A stretch of 64,000 nt of DNA, taken from the NCBI RefSeq assembly GCF_000971195.1, contig NZ_BBLZ01000002.1, positions 1 to 64,000 of the forward strand, written 5' to 3'. A program made the position numbers and the translations under genes. Source of the stretch: Demequina soli (GTDB taxonomy: Bacteria > Actinomycetota > Actinomycetes > Actinomycetales > Demequinaceae). This document shows positions 50,685 to 60,610 of this stretch, piece by piece (the first letter of the stretch is position 1; every line of letters starts with the position of its first letter). The notes under the pieces are model-generated. The model searched no databases, had not been told where the DNA came from, and saw only the letters and a list, made by a program, of their open reading frames with translations.

Positions 50685-50783
50685 GGGCACAGCCTAGGCG
50701 GGACCCCGCGCGGCGCCCGCACCCGTCGTCCACGTGTCCCCAGGCGTCGGTGCGGTGTCGGAGGCCGCCGGTAGCGTGGCCCC

Positions 50784-52160
50784 ATGGCCACCACGACCCG
50801 CAAGGCGACCCCCGCGTACCGCTGCACCGAGTGCGGCTGGACGGCCGTGAAGTGGGTGGGCCGGTGCGGCGAGTGCCAGGCGTGGGGCACGGTCGTGGAG
50901 GCCGGCGCCGCGCCGGCGGGTCCCGCGACCAAGGCCACCGCCGTGACCACGCCGGCGACCCCGATCCCCGAGGTGTCCGCGGCCGCCGCGGCCCGCTCCG
51001 CGACCGGCGTGGGGGAGTTCGACCGCGTCCTCGGCGGAGGCCTCGTGCCCGGCGCCGTCATCCTGCTGGCCGGCGAGCCCGGCGTGGGCAAGTCGACGCT
51101 GCTGCTCGACGTCGCGGCGCGCACCGCGCGTGCCGGCGGGCGGGTCCTCTACGTCACGGGCGAGGAGAGCGCGGGCCAGGTGCGGCTGCGTGCCGAGCGC
51201 ATCGGCGCGTTGGAGCAGGAGGTGCTGCTCGCTGCGGAGACGGACCTGGGCGCCGTGCTCGCCCACCTCGACGCCGCCGCCCCGGCGCTCGTGATGATCG
51301 ACTCGATCCAGACCATCGCCTCCGCGCAGATCGACGGCACCCCCGGCGGGGTCGGTCAGGTGCGCGAGGTGTCGTCCGCGCTGATCCAGGCCGCCAAGAC
51401 GCGAGGGATCCCGATGGTGCTCGTCGGCCACGTCACCAAGGACGGCTCGGTGGCGGGGCCGCGCATCGTCGAGCACCTCGTGGACGTCGTGTGCCACTTC
51501 GAGGGGGATCAGCACAGCCCGCTGCGGCTGCTGCGCGCCTTGAAGAACCGCTTCGGCTCCGTCGACGAGGTCGGCTGCTTCCAGCTCGTCGACTCCGGCA
51601 TCGAGTCGGTGTCGGACCCGTCCGGCCTGTTCCTGTCGCGCGAGTCCGAGGCCGTGCCGGGCACGTGCCCCACCATCACCATCGACGGCAAGCGTCCGCT
51701 GCCGGCCGAGATCCAGGCGCTCGTGGCGCCGAGCGCGCTCGCCAACCCGCGCCGGGCCACGTCCGGGGTCGACGGGCCGCGCGTCGCGATGCTGCTCGCC
51801 GTCCTCCACCGCCGCGTCGGCCTGGCCGTCGCGGCGGACGACGTCTACGTCTCGACCGTCGGCGGCGCGCGCGTGACCGAGCCCGCGGCGGACGTCGCGC
51901 TCGCGCTCGCGCTCGCCTCGGCGCGCGCGGACCGGCCGGTCCGCGCCGGCTGGGCGGCCGTGGGCGAGGTCGCCCTGTCGGGCGCCGTCCGCCCCGTGGC
52001 CGCGGTGAGCCAGCGCGTCGCCGAGGCGGCCCGCCTCGGGTTCACCGACGTCATCGTGCCGGCGGGCGTCGACGTCGCGCGCGTGCCCGCGAGCGTACGG
52101 GTGCATGCCGTGAGCTCGGTCGCGCAGGCCGTCGCGCTCGCGCTGCCGCCGCGCGACTGA
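50784..52160 (+). CDS. radA: DNA repair protein RadA
   Basis: This 458-aa protein processes recombination intermediates and helps branch migration. It has a four-Cys zinc finger (CTECGWTAVKWVGRCGECQAW is the region; CxxC pairs near residues 14-17 and 28-31), Walker A GEPGVGKST, the RadA-specific KNRFGS motif and a C-terminal Lon-like domain (AVLHRRVGLAVAADDVYVST). Normal length. In many actinobacteria disA lies next to radA; here it does not. Confidence 0.95.
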   Translation: MATTTRKATPAYRCTECGWTAVKWVGRCGECQAWGTVVEAGAAPAGPATKATAVTTPATPIPEVSAAAAARSATGVGEFDRVLGGGLVPGAVILLAGEPGVGKSTLLLDVAARTARAGGRVLYVTGEESAGQVRLRAERIGALEQEVLLAAETDLGAVLAHLDAAAPALVMIDSIQTIASAQIDGTPGGVGQVREVSSALIQAAKTRGIPMVLVGHVTKDGSVAGPRIVEHLVDVVCHFEGDQHSPLRLLRALKNRFGSVDEVGCFQLVDSGIESVSDPSGLFLSRESEAVPGTCPTITIDGKRPLPAEIQALVAPSALANPRRATSGVDGPRVAMLLAVLHRRVGLAVAADDVYVSTVGGARVTEPAADVALALALASARADRPVRAGWAAVGEVALSGAVRPVAAVSQRVAEAARLGFTDVIVPAGVDVARVPASVRVHAVSSVAQAVALALPPRD

Positions 52161-52169
52161 CCGGGATCG

Positions 52170-52871
52170 CTACGAGAGCACGAACGGGATGCGGTCGGCC
52201 GTGATCCCCTGGAACGTCAGCTGCGCCCAGTAGGTGCCCGCCTGCGGCGGCACGCTGCTGGGGTTGCCGCACCCCTCGGAGCTCCACGCGCGCGGCCACG
52301 ACACCTCGAAGGTCTTGGCCTTGCCCGCGTCGAGCAGCCACTGCTTGTCCGACAGCGTCGACGTCGCGTCGCAGTCCGCCGAGGACCAGATCCGCACGTC
52401 GCCCGACGTGACGAGCAGCGCCGACTTGCCGGTGGACGAGTCGAGCAGGCACGGCTCCGCGCCGGTCTGGGTGACCGTGACGTCGAACGCGACGGCGTCG
52501 GCGCTCACGCGCGGCGAGCCGCCCAGGGACACCTCGAGGTCCGACTGCCCGCATGCGGAGATCGTGGCCGCCGTGTCGCTCGGCTCGGGGGAGGGCGAGG
52601 CGTCGGTGGAGGCGTCGGCGGCCGGCTGCGCGGTCGCGCCGTCCGTGGTCGCGGACCCGTCCCCTCCGGATGACGCCTGGGCCGAGGTGGTGACGGTGGG
52701 CGCGGGGGTGGAGCCGGTGTCGGCGGCCTGGGCCGGGTCTCCCGCGGTGACGGCGCGCAGGATCAGCCAGCCCACCGCGACGATCACGACCAGCGCCACG
52801 AGCAGCACGATGCGCCGTCGCCAGTACACCTCCGTCGGCTGGTCGCCCACGGGTTCGCGCAGACCCTTCAT
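52170..52871 (-). CDS. Single-pass membrane protein with DUF4232-like outer domain
   Basis: This 233-aa protein has a short cytosolic start, one membrane helix (IVLLVALVVIVAVGWLIL, near residues 20-38), a Thr/Ser/Ala/Pro linker (about 50-100) and a C-terminal domain with cysteines (ISACGQSDLEVSL, AEPCLLDSS, SADCDATS, SEGCGNPSS). The cysteine pairs suggest two disulfides and an exported beta-sandwich. Function unknown. ATG 52871 follows a GGAGGCGCG ribosome site. Confidence 0.75.
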   Translation of the reverse strand: MKGLREPVGDQPTEVYWRRRIVLLVALVVIVAVGWLILRAVTAGDPAQAADTGSTPAPTVTTSAQASSGGDGSATTDGATAQPAADASTDASPSPEPSDTAATISACGQSDLEVSLGGSPRVSADAVAFDVTVTQTGAEPCLLDSSTGKSALLVTSGDVRIWSSADCDATSTLSDKQWLLDAGKAKTFEVSWPRAWSSEGCGNPSSVPPQAGTYWAQLTFQGITADRIPFVLS

Positions 52872-52931
52872 CGCGCCTCCCTCCAGTTCGCGTCCACGGT
52901 AGGGCTGTCCCGGCACTGGGATGATGAGGCC

Positions 52932-53843
52932 ATGCCGACCTCCTCGAAGAACGCCCCCGTGCGTGGGGTTTCGGAGACCGACCCGCGTGTCGACGCCGTC
53001 CGTGTGTGGTTCCGCGACGCCGGCCGCGACCTGCCGTGGCGCGGCCGCACCACCCCGTGGGGCGTCCTGGTGAGCGAGATCATGCTGCAGCAGACGCCGG
53101 TGGTCAGGGTCGAGCCGGTGTGGCGCGAGTGGATGGCGCGCTGGCCCACACCTGCGGCGCTTGCCGCCGACACGCAGGCCGACGCGGTGCGCGCGTGGGG
53201 ACGCCTGGGCTACCCGCGGCGCGCCAAGCGGCTGTGGGAGTGCGCCGTCGCGCTCGTCGCCGACCACGGGGGCGAGGTGCCGTCGACGCTCGAGGAGCTG
53301 CGCGCCCTGCCCGGCGTGGGCGACTACACCGCGGCGGCGGTGGTGTCCTTCGCCTTCCACGGGCGTGCCCTCGTGCTCGACACGAACGTGCGCCGCGTCA
53401 TCGGGCGCGCGTGGCGCGGCGAGCCGCTGCCCGCCGCGCACCAGACAGTGGGAGAGCGCGCGCACGCCGCCGCGCTCATGCCGGCGGACGATGCGGGCGC
53501 CGCCGAGTGGGCGGTCGCGTCGATGGAGCTCGGCGCCCTGGTGTGCACCGCGCGCGTGGCGCGGTGCGACGAGTGCCCGCTCGCGTCGTCGTGCGCGTGG
53601 TTCGCGGCGGGCTGCCCTGGGCTCGAGGCCGCGCCCCGCCGCACGCAGCCGTGGCACGGGACCGATCGCCAGGTGCGCGGGAGGATCATGGCGCTGCTGC
53701 GCGCCGCATCGTCCCCCGTCAACATCACCGGGCACGCCGCGCTCGCCGACGTGGCGCCCGGCCAGCTCGACCGCTGCCTCGAGGGCCTCCTGGTCGACGG
53801 GCTCGTGACCAGGGACGATGCGACGGGGCGCGTCTCGCTCTAG
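52932..53843 (+). CDS. mutY: A/G-specific adenine glycosylase MutY
   Basis: This 303-aa glycosylase removes adenine opposite 8-oxoguanine. Visible are WRGRTTPWGVLVSEIMLQQT with the catalytic Glu, the helix-hairpin-helix LPGVGDYTAAAV, VLDTNVRRVIGR with the catalytic Asp, and the iron-sulfur cluster C-x6-C-x2-C-x5-C (CTARVARCDECPLASSC). The C-terminal MutT-like domain is short, so 8-oxoG recognition may be reduced; short actinobacterial MutY proteins are common. Three copies of the dispersed motif lie in its last 360 bases. Confidence 0.93.
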   Translation: MPTSSKNAPVRGVSETDPRVDAVRVWFRDAGRDLPWRGRTTPWGVLVSEIMLQQTPVVRVEPVWREWMARWPTPAALAADTQADAVRAWGRLGYPRRAKRLWECAVALVADHGGEVPSTLEELRALPGVGDYTAAAVVSFAFHGRALVLDTNVRRVIGRAWRGEPLPAAHQTVGERAHAAALMPADDAGAAEWAVASMELGALVCTARVARCDECPLASSCAWFAAGCPGLEAAPRRTQPWHGTDRQVRGRIMALLRAASSPVNITGHAALADVAPGQLDRCLEGLLVDGLVTRDDATGRVSL

Positions 53844-53856
53844 CCGCGCCCCGTCG
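53821..53856. terminator. Hairpin across the mutY stop codon
   Basis: CGACGGGGCGCG (53821-53832) pairs perfectly with CGCGCCCCGTCG (53845-53856) around a 12-base loop that holds the TAG stop. It lies between convergent genes and can serve both. A dispersed motif copy ends at its first base. Confidence 0.7.
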
Positions 53857-53860
53857 TCCG

Positions 53861-54874
53861 TCAGCCCTGGTAGGTGCCGTGCACCGCGTGCGGCTCGATC
53901 GCCGCGATCTCCTCGTCGGTGAGGTCGGCGAAGCCGAGCGCCGCGACGTTCGCCTCGAGCTGCGCCACCGAGGACGCGCCGACGAGGGCCGACGTGACCC
54001 GGCCGCCGCGCAGCACCCACTGGAGCGCGAGCTGCGCGAGGGTCTGGCCGCGGCCCTGCGCGATCTCGTTGAGCGCGCGCGTGCGCTCGAGGTAGGTGTC
54101 CGTGAGCTGGTTCTCGTGGAGGAACTGCGAGTGCGTGATGCGCGAGCCCTCGGGGATGCCCCTGAGGTAGCGGTCCGTGAGCATGCCCTGCGCGAGCGGG
54201 GAGAAGACGATGGAGCCGGCGCCCACCTGGTCGATCGCGTCGAGCAGGCCCTGCTCCGGGGTGCGCTCGTACATCGAGTACTTGAACTGGTGGATGAGCA
54301 GCGGCGTGCCGAGCTCCCGGAGGATCCGGGCGGCCTCGACGGTGGCCTCGGGGCCGTAGTTCGAGATGCCCGCGTAGAGCGCCTTGCCCGAGCGGACCGC
54401 CTGGTCGAGCGCCATCATCGACTCCTCGATGGGCGTCTCGGGGTCCGGGCGGTGGTGGTAGAACACGTCGACGTAGTCGACGCCCATGCGGCTCAGCGAC
54501 TGGTCGAGGCTCGCGAGGATGTACTTGCGCGAGCCCCAGTCCCCGTACGGGCCGGGCCACATGTGGTACCCGGCCTTGGTCGAGATGACGAGCTCGTCGC
54601 GGTACGGCTTGAGGTCGCGCGCGAGGAAGCCGCCGAAGTTCTCCTCGGCGCTGCCCGCGGGAGGGCCGTAGTTGTTCGCGAGGTCGATGTGGGTGATGCC
54701 CATGTCGAACGCGGCGAGCAGGATCGCGCGCTGGTTGTCGAGCGCGTGGTGCCCGCCGAAGTTCTGCCAGAGGCCGAGGCTGATGCGGGGCAGCAGGAGG
54801 CCCGAGCGGCCGGAGCGGGCGTAGGGCATGGAGTCGTAGCGGGCGGCGTCGGCCACATACGGATCGTGGGTCAT
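53861..54874 (-). CDS. Aldo/keto reductase, YghZ/GPR type
   Basis: This 337-aa protein belongs to the aldo/keto reductase group that includes E. coli L-glyceraldehyde 3-phosphate reductase: LGLWQNFGGHHALDNQRAIL, HIDLANNYGPPAGSAEENFG (catalytic Asp and Tyr), ISTKAGYHMWPGPYGDWGSR (catalytic Lys), VDVFYHHRPDPETP (catalytic His). I start at ATG 54874. It detoxifies small aldehydes in known members. Confidence 0.88.
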   Translation of the reverse strand: MTHDPYVADAARYDSMPYARSGRSGLLLPRISLGLWQNFGGHHALDNQRAILLAAFDMGITHIDLANNYGPPAGSAEENFGGFLARDLKPYRDELVISTKAGYHMWPGPYGDWGSRKYILASLDQSLSRMGVDYVDVFYHHRPDPETPIEESMMALDQAVRSGKALYAGISNYGPEATVEAARILRELGTPLLIHQFKYSMYERTPEQGLLDAIDQVGAGSIVFSPLAQGMLTDRYLRGIPEGSRITHSQFLHENQLTDTYLERTRALNEIAQGRGQTLAQLALQWVLRGGRVTSALVGASSVAQLEANVAALGFADLTDEEIAAIEPHAVHGTYQG

Positions 54875-54916
54875 GGTGGTCAGCCTACGGGTGAGGTGCG
54901 ACACCCGGAGACGCGG

Positions 54917-54950
54917 AAGGAGCCCGGAACCTCGCGGTTCCGGGCTCCTT
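54917..54950 (-). terminator. Terminator of clpC
   Basis: AAGGAGCCCGGAAC (54917-54930) pairs perfectly over 14 bp with GTTCCGGGCTCCTT (54937-54950), 12 bases after the clpC stop. Confidence 0.85.
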
Positions 54951-54962
54951 CGACAGCGCGCC

Positions 54963-57476
<2,514 letters not shown>

Positions 57477-57576
57477 GTCAGCCTCCCTAGAAATCGTCCG
57501 GCCGGGGCCGGGGTCGCGGCAGTCGCCCACCGCGGGTGTTTCCAGGCTAACCGCGGGCCCTCCGGCCTCATGCCCG

Positions 57577-57594
57577 TGTTCGCCACCGGCGTGA
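57577..57594. promoter_or_regulatory. Candidate ClgR operator upstream of clpC
   Basis: GTTCGCCACCGGCGTGAA keeps the CGC-N5-GCG core and left flank of the ClgR site known from corynebacteria and streptomycetes, with deviations at the centre and right flank. Known ClgR targets include clpC. The regulator gene is not in the window. Confidence 0.35.
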
Positions 57595-57642
57595 AGGGAC
57601 TTGCGAGGGGACGATGCGCGGGCCGGGCGGGCGCCGGAGGCG

Positions 57643-57726
57643 TCAGCGGCGCGTGCGGCGGTCCGCTCGCCTGAGCATGCGGAAGCAGTCGATGACGTCG
57701 TCGACCCACCAGAACAGCCAGTCCAT
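57643..57726 (-). CDS. Possible 27-aa membrane peptide upstream of clpC
   Basis: ATG at 57726 on the reverse strand encodes MDWLFWWVDDVIDCFRMLRR and seven more residues rich in Arg. Nearly every codon ends in G or C, as in true genes here, and the peptide has a Trp-rich amphipathic helix with a basic tail. No clear ribosome site is seen; a leaderless transcript is possible. It lies between clpC and the ABC operon. I do not recognise a family. Confidence 0.35.
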   Translation of the reverse strand: MDWLFWWVDDVIDCFRMLRRADRRTRR

Positions 57727-57797
57727 GGGCACTGTCTACCGCGGCGCATCCGGGCGTGGCGGCCGGCGCGCCGGAGAGCCGTGCCGTGGCCCGCTGA

Positions 57798-57811
57798 TGG
57801 ACATATGTCCA
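57798..57811. promoter_or_regulatory. Perfect palindrome TGGACATATGTCCA
   Basis: The 14-bp palindrome lies 126 bases before the ABC transporter operon and 71 bases before the small peptide gene. The AT core is unusual here and suggests an operator, of an unknown regulator. Confidence 0.55.
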
Positions 57812-57936
57812 GGTACTGCAGCCGTTGTAGGGGGGCCCCTGACGGGACCGAAGTCTGGCGAAACCAGGCATTTCGCCCATACCTTGGTGGTGGTCGCGCA
57901 CCCCGCCGGCCGCACCGCTCAGGGAGGGCACCCCGC

Positions 57937-58884
57937 ATGATCGAGGCCACAGACCTCACCAAGAGGTACGGCAGCAAGACCGCCGTCGACCACGTCACGT
58001 TCACCGTCCAGCCGGGCATCGTCACGGGCTTCCTCGGCCCGAACGGCGCCGGGAAGTCCACGACCATGCGCATGATCCTCGGCCTCGACAGTCCGAGTGG
58101 CGGCCAGGTCACCGTGAACGGCAAGCCGTACGCGAGGCTCGCGACGCCGCTGAGCGAGATCGGCGCCCTCATCGACGCCAAGGGCGTGCACCCGCGCCGG
58201 TCGGCGCGCTCCCACCTTCGGGCGCTCGCCGCGACGCACGGCATCTCCGACAAGCGCGTCGACGAGGTGCTCGAGCTGACCGGCCTCACGCAGGTCGCGA
58301 AGAAGAAGGCCGGCAACTTCTCGCTCGGCATGGGCCAGCGGCTCGGCATCGCCGGCGCGCTGCTGGGCGACCCGAAGATCGTGATGTTCGACGAGCCGGT
58401 CAACGGTCTCGATCCCGACGGCGTGCTGTGGGTGCGCCAGCTCGCGCGTCGCCTCGCGGAGAACGGCCGCACCGTGTTCCTCTCCAGCCATCTCATGAGC
58501 GAGGTGCAGCAGACCGCGGACCACGTGATCATCATCGGCCGCGGCCGGATCCTGGCCGACGCGCCGCTGCACGAGTTCGTCGCGGCGCACGCCCGCGAGG
58601 GCGTGCTCGTGACCTCCCCCGATGCGGGCCGTCTCGCGGAGCTCGCGACGGCCGCGGGCGGTACCGTCCAGGCCGTCGACCATCGTGAGCGGATCTCGGT
58701 CAAGGGCATCGACGCCCGCGAGATCGGACGCATCGCACGCGACAACCAGCTCTGGCTCGCGGAGCTCCGCGACGAGAGCACGAGCCTCGAGGACGCCTAC
58801 ATGCATCTCACGGCCGACGAGACCGAGTACCGGGCCGGCGTGCCCACCGAGCAGGACCAGACCGCCCAGGAGGCAGCGAAGTGA
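57937..58884 (+). CDS. ABC transporter ATP-binding protein (ABC-2 exporter type)
   Basis: This 315-aa ATPase begins MIEATDLTKRYGSKTAVDHV and has Walker A GPNGAGKSTTMRMI, signature FSLGMGQRLGIA, Walker B IVMFDEPVNGLDP and SSHLMSEV. The C-terminal 90 residues form the extra domain of drug or lantibiotic-type exporters. An AGGGAGGG ribosome site precedes the ATG at 57937. Its stop overlaps the permease start. Confidence 0.9.
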   Translation: MIEATDLTKRYGSKTAVDHVTFTVQPGIVTGFLGPNGAGKSTTMRMILGLDSPSGGQVTVNGKPYARLATPLSEIGALIDAKGVHPRRSARSHLRALAATHGISDKRVDEVLELTGLTQVAKKKAGNFSLGMGQRLGIAGALLGDPKIVMFDEPVNGLDPDGVLWVRQLARRLAENGRTVFLSSHLMSEVQQTADHVIIIGRGRILADAPLHEFVAAHAREGVLVTSPDAGRLAELATAAGGTVQAVDHRERISVKGIDAREIGRIARDNQLWLAELRDESTSLEDAYMHLTADETEYRAGVPTEQDQTAQEAAK

Positions 58885-59702
58885 CCGCCGCGACCCAGAC
58901 CGACACGACGCCGGCGACCGCCGTCGTGACCCACCGCGCGGGCTATGCCCGCGCCGTCCGCTCCGAGTGGATCAAGGCTCGCACGCTGCGCTCGACGTGG
59001 ATCCTCGTCGCCGTCGCGCTCGCCGCGTTCATCGGCCTTCCGATCCTGGTCACCGGCGAGCCCACCATCACCGACCCGGCCGAGGGAGCGGTGGCAGCGG
59101 CGAAGGCGATCTTCGCCGCGAGCGACTTCGTCCTGATCCTGGTCGCGGTGCTCGGCGCGTTGCTCACCACGTCGGAGTTCACCACCGGCATGGCGCGGAA
59201 CACCTTCACGGCCACCCCCAAGCGCGGCGCGGTGCTCGCGGCCAAGGCGACCATCGCATCGCTCTTCTCGCTTGGCATCGCCATGGTCGGCTTCCTCGCG
59301 ACGTGGATCGCGCTCGGCGACAAGCTCACCGGTCCGGTCTCCCTCGACTTCGGCAACGCCCAGATGGTGAGGATCGTCGTCGTCAACCTCATCGGCTACG
59401 TGGTGGTGGCGGTGCTGGCGACCTCGCTGGGGGTGCTCCTGCGCTCGTCTGTCGGCACCATCTTCACGATCGTCGCGATGCAGCTCATCCTGCCCGGCAT
59501 CCTGCTCACGGTGCCCAACGACATCGCGAACTGGGTGGGCGCGGTGCTGCCGGGCGTCGCGGCGAGCGCGGCCGTCGAGACGGGGTCGATCGACCCAGGG
59601 ACCATCTTCCTGACTCCCGGCGCGGGACTCGCCGTGCTCATCGCCTGGGGCGTGATCCCGCTCCTCGCGGCGATGGCGGTGCTCCGCTCGCGCGACGTGT
59701 AG
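58881..59702 (+). CDS. ABC-2 type permease
   Basis: This 273-aa protein has about six membrane segments and the N-terminal SEWIKARTLRSTWILVAVAL pattern of actinobacterial ABC-2 permeases, with TTSEFTTGMARNTFTATPKR as the coupling loop. The GTG at 58881 overlaps the ATPase stop (GTGA). With the ATPase it forms an exporter of unknown substrate. Confidence 0.88.
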   Translation: MTAATQTDTTPATAVVTHRAGYARAVRSEWIKARTLRSTWILVAVALAAFIGLPILVTGEPTITDPAEGAVAAAKAIFAASDFVLILVAVLGALLTTSEFTTGMARNTFTATPKRGAVLAAKATIASLFSLGIAMVGFLATWIALGDKLTGPVSLDFGNAQMVRIVVVNLIGYVVVAVLATSLGVLLRSSVGTIFTIVAMQLILPGILLTVPNDIANWVGAVLPGVAASAAVETGSIDPGTIFLTPGAGLAVLIAWGVIPLLAAMAVLRSRDV

Positions 59703-59719
59703 CGGGGGACGATGCGACG

Positions 59720-59747
59720 GAGGGGTCGGCCGGACGGCCGGCCCCTC
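59720..59747. terminator. Bidirectional terminator between the ABC permease and dtd
   Basis: GAGGGGTCGGCC (59720-59731) pairs with GGCCGGCCCCTC (59736-59747) with one G-T pair and a four-base loop. A dispersed motif copy (59707) precedes it. Confidence 0.75.
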
Positions 59748-59761
59748 TCGCGTCCGCGGGC

Positions 59762-60187
59762 CTACGCCTCGACGAGGATCGTGATGGGTCCGTCGTTGAC
59801 CAGCTCGACGTCCATGTGGGCGCCGAACACGCCGGTCCCCACGGTGAGGCCCCGCTCGCGCAGGTGCGCGACCACGGACTCGACCAGCGGTTCCGCCACG
59901 GGAGCGGGGGCTGCCCCGTTCCACGAGGGACGGCGGCCCTTGCGGGTGTCCGCGTAGAGCGTGAACTGCGAGACCACGATCACGGGGGCGTCGACGTCCG
60001 ACACCGACCTCTCGCCGTCCAGGATCCGCAGCTCGGCGATCTTGCGCGCGATGGTCTGCACCTGCTCGGGGCCGTCGCCGTGCGTGACGCCGACGAGCGC
60101 GACGATCCCCTGCTGGTCGAACGAGGCGGTGACGAGGCCGTCGACGGTCACCGAGGCGCGCGAGGCGCGCTGGAGGACTGCCCTCAC
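59762..60187 (-). CDS. dtd: D-aminoacyl-tRNA deacylase
   Basis: This 141-aa enzyme hydrolyses D-amino acids (and Gly) misloaded on tRNAs. It starts GTG (MRAVLQRASRASVTVDG) and has the two family motifs: VSQFTLYADTRKGRRPS (Ser-Gln-x-Thr) and FGAHMDVELVNDGPITI (the Gly-cisPro-like region; the DGPxT form is normal). It lies seven bases after the DUF2516 gene and is probably co-transcribed. Confidence 0.93.
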   Translation of the reverse strand: MRAVLQRASRASVTVDGLVTASFDQQGIVALVGVTHGDGPEQVQTIARKIAELRILDGERSVSDVDAPVIVVSQFTLYADTRKGRRPSWNGAAPAPVAEPLVESVVAHLRERGLTVGTGVFGAHMDVELVNDGPITILVEA

Positions 60188-60194
60188 CCGCGGC

Positions 60195-60545
60195 TCACCA
60201 GCCGCCGGAGGACTTGCCGCGGCGTCCGCCGCCGGAGCCGAAGCCGCCCGAGCCGAGCTTGGGACGCACATCGACGAAGTACACGATGACCGCGACGATC
60301 GCGGCGATGCCGAGCAGGCCGCCGATGCCGCTGCCGCCGCCGAACGGGTACGGCAGGGACAGGAACGCGACCACCGTCGCGACGCCGAGGATCACGAGCC
60401 AGATCGTCTTGGACCACTTGCCCGCCGCGGTGAACGCCCCCTCGGGGCGGCGCGCGGCGTCGATGAGGCCCCAGATCGCCCCCGCGAGGGCCGCGACCGA
60501 GATGACGACGATGACGGCGTGCTGCAGCCAGCCGAACAGTGACAA
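60195..60545 (-). CDS. DUF2516 family membrane protein
   Basis: This 116-aa protein has two to three membrane segments (AVIVVISVAALAGAIWGLID, TIWLVILGVATVVAFLSL, IAAIVAVIVYFVDVRPKL) and a Gly/Ser/Arg tail. LIDAARRPEGAFTAAGKWSK is the typical DUF2516 loop. The start is TTG at 60545, supported by GGAGGTG eight bases upstream; no ATG or GTG fits as well. Function unknown. Confidence 0.82.
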   Translation of the reverse strand: MSLFGWLQHAVIVVISVAALAGAIWGLIDAARRPEGAFTAAGKWSKTIWLVILGVATVVAFLSLPYPFGGGSGIGGLLGIAAIVAVIVYFVDVRPKLGSGGFGSGGGRRGKSSGGW

Positions 60546-60610
60546 GGGGACACCTCCGCGATGTGGTCCTGACGGGTTACTACGCTAACGCAGGCCCCGT
60601 GGGGCAGGGC

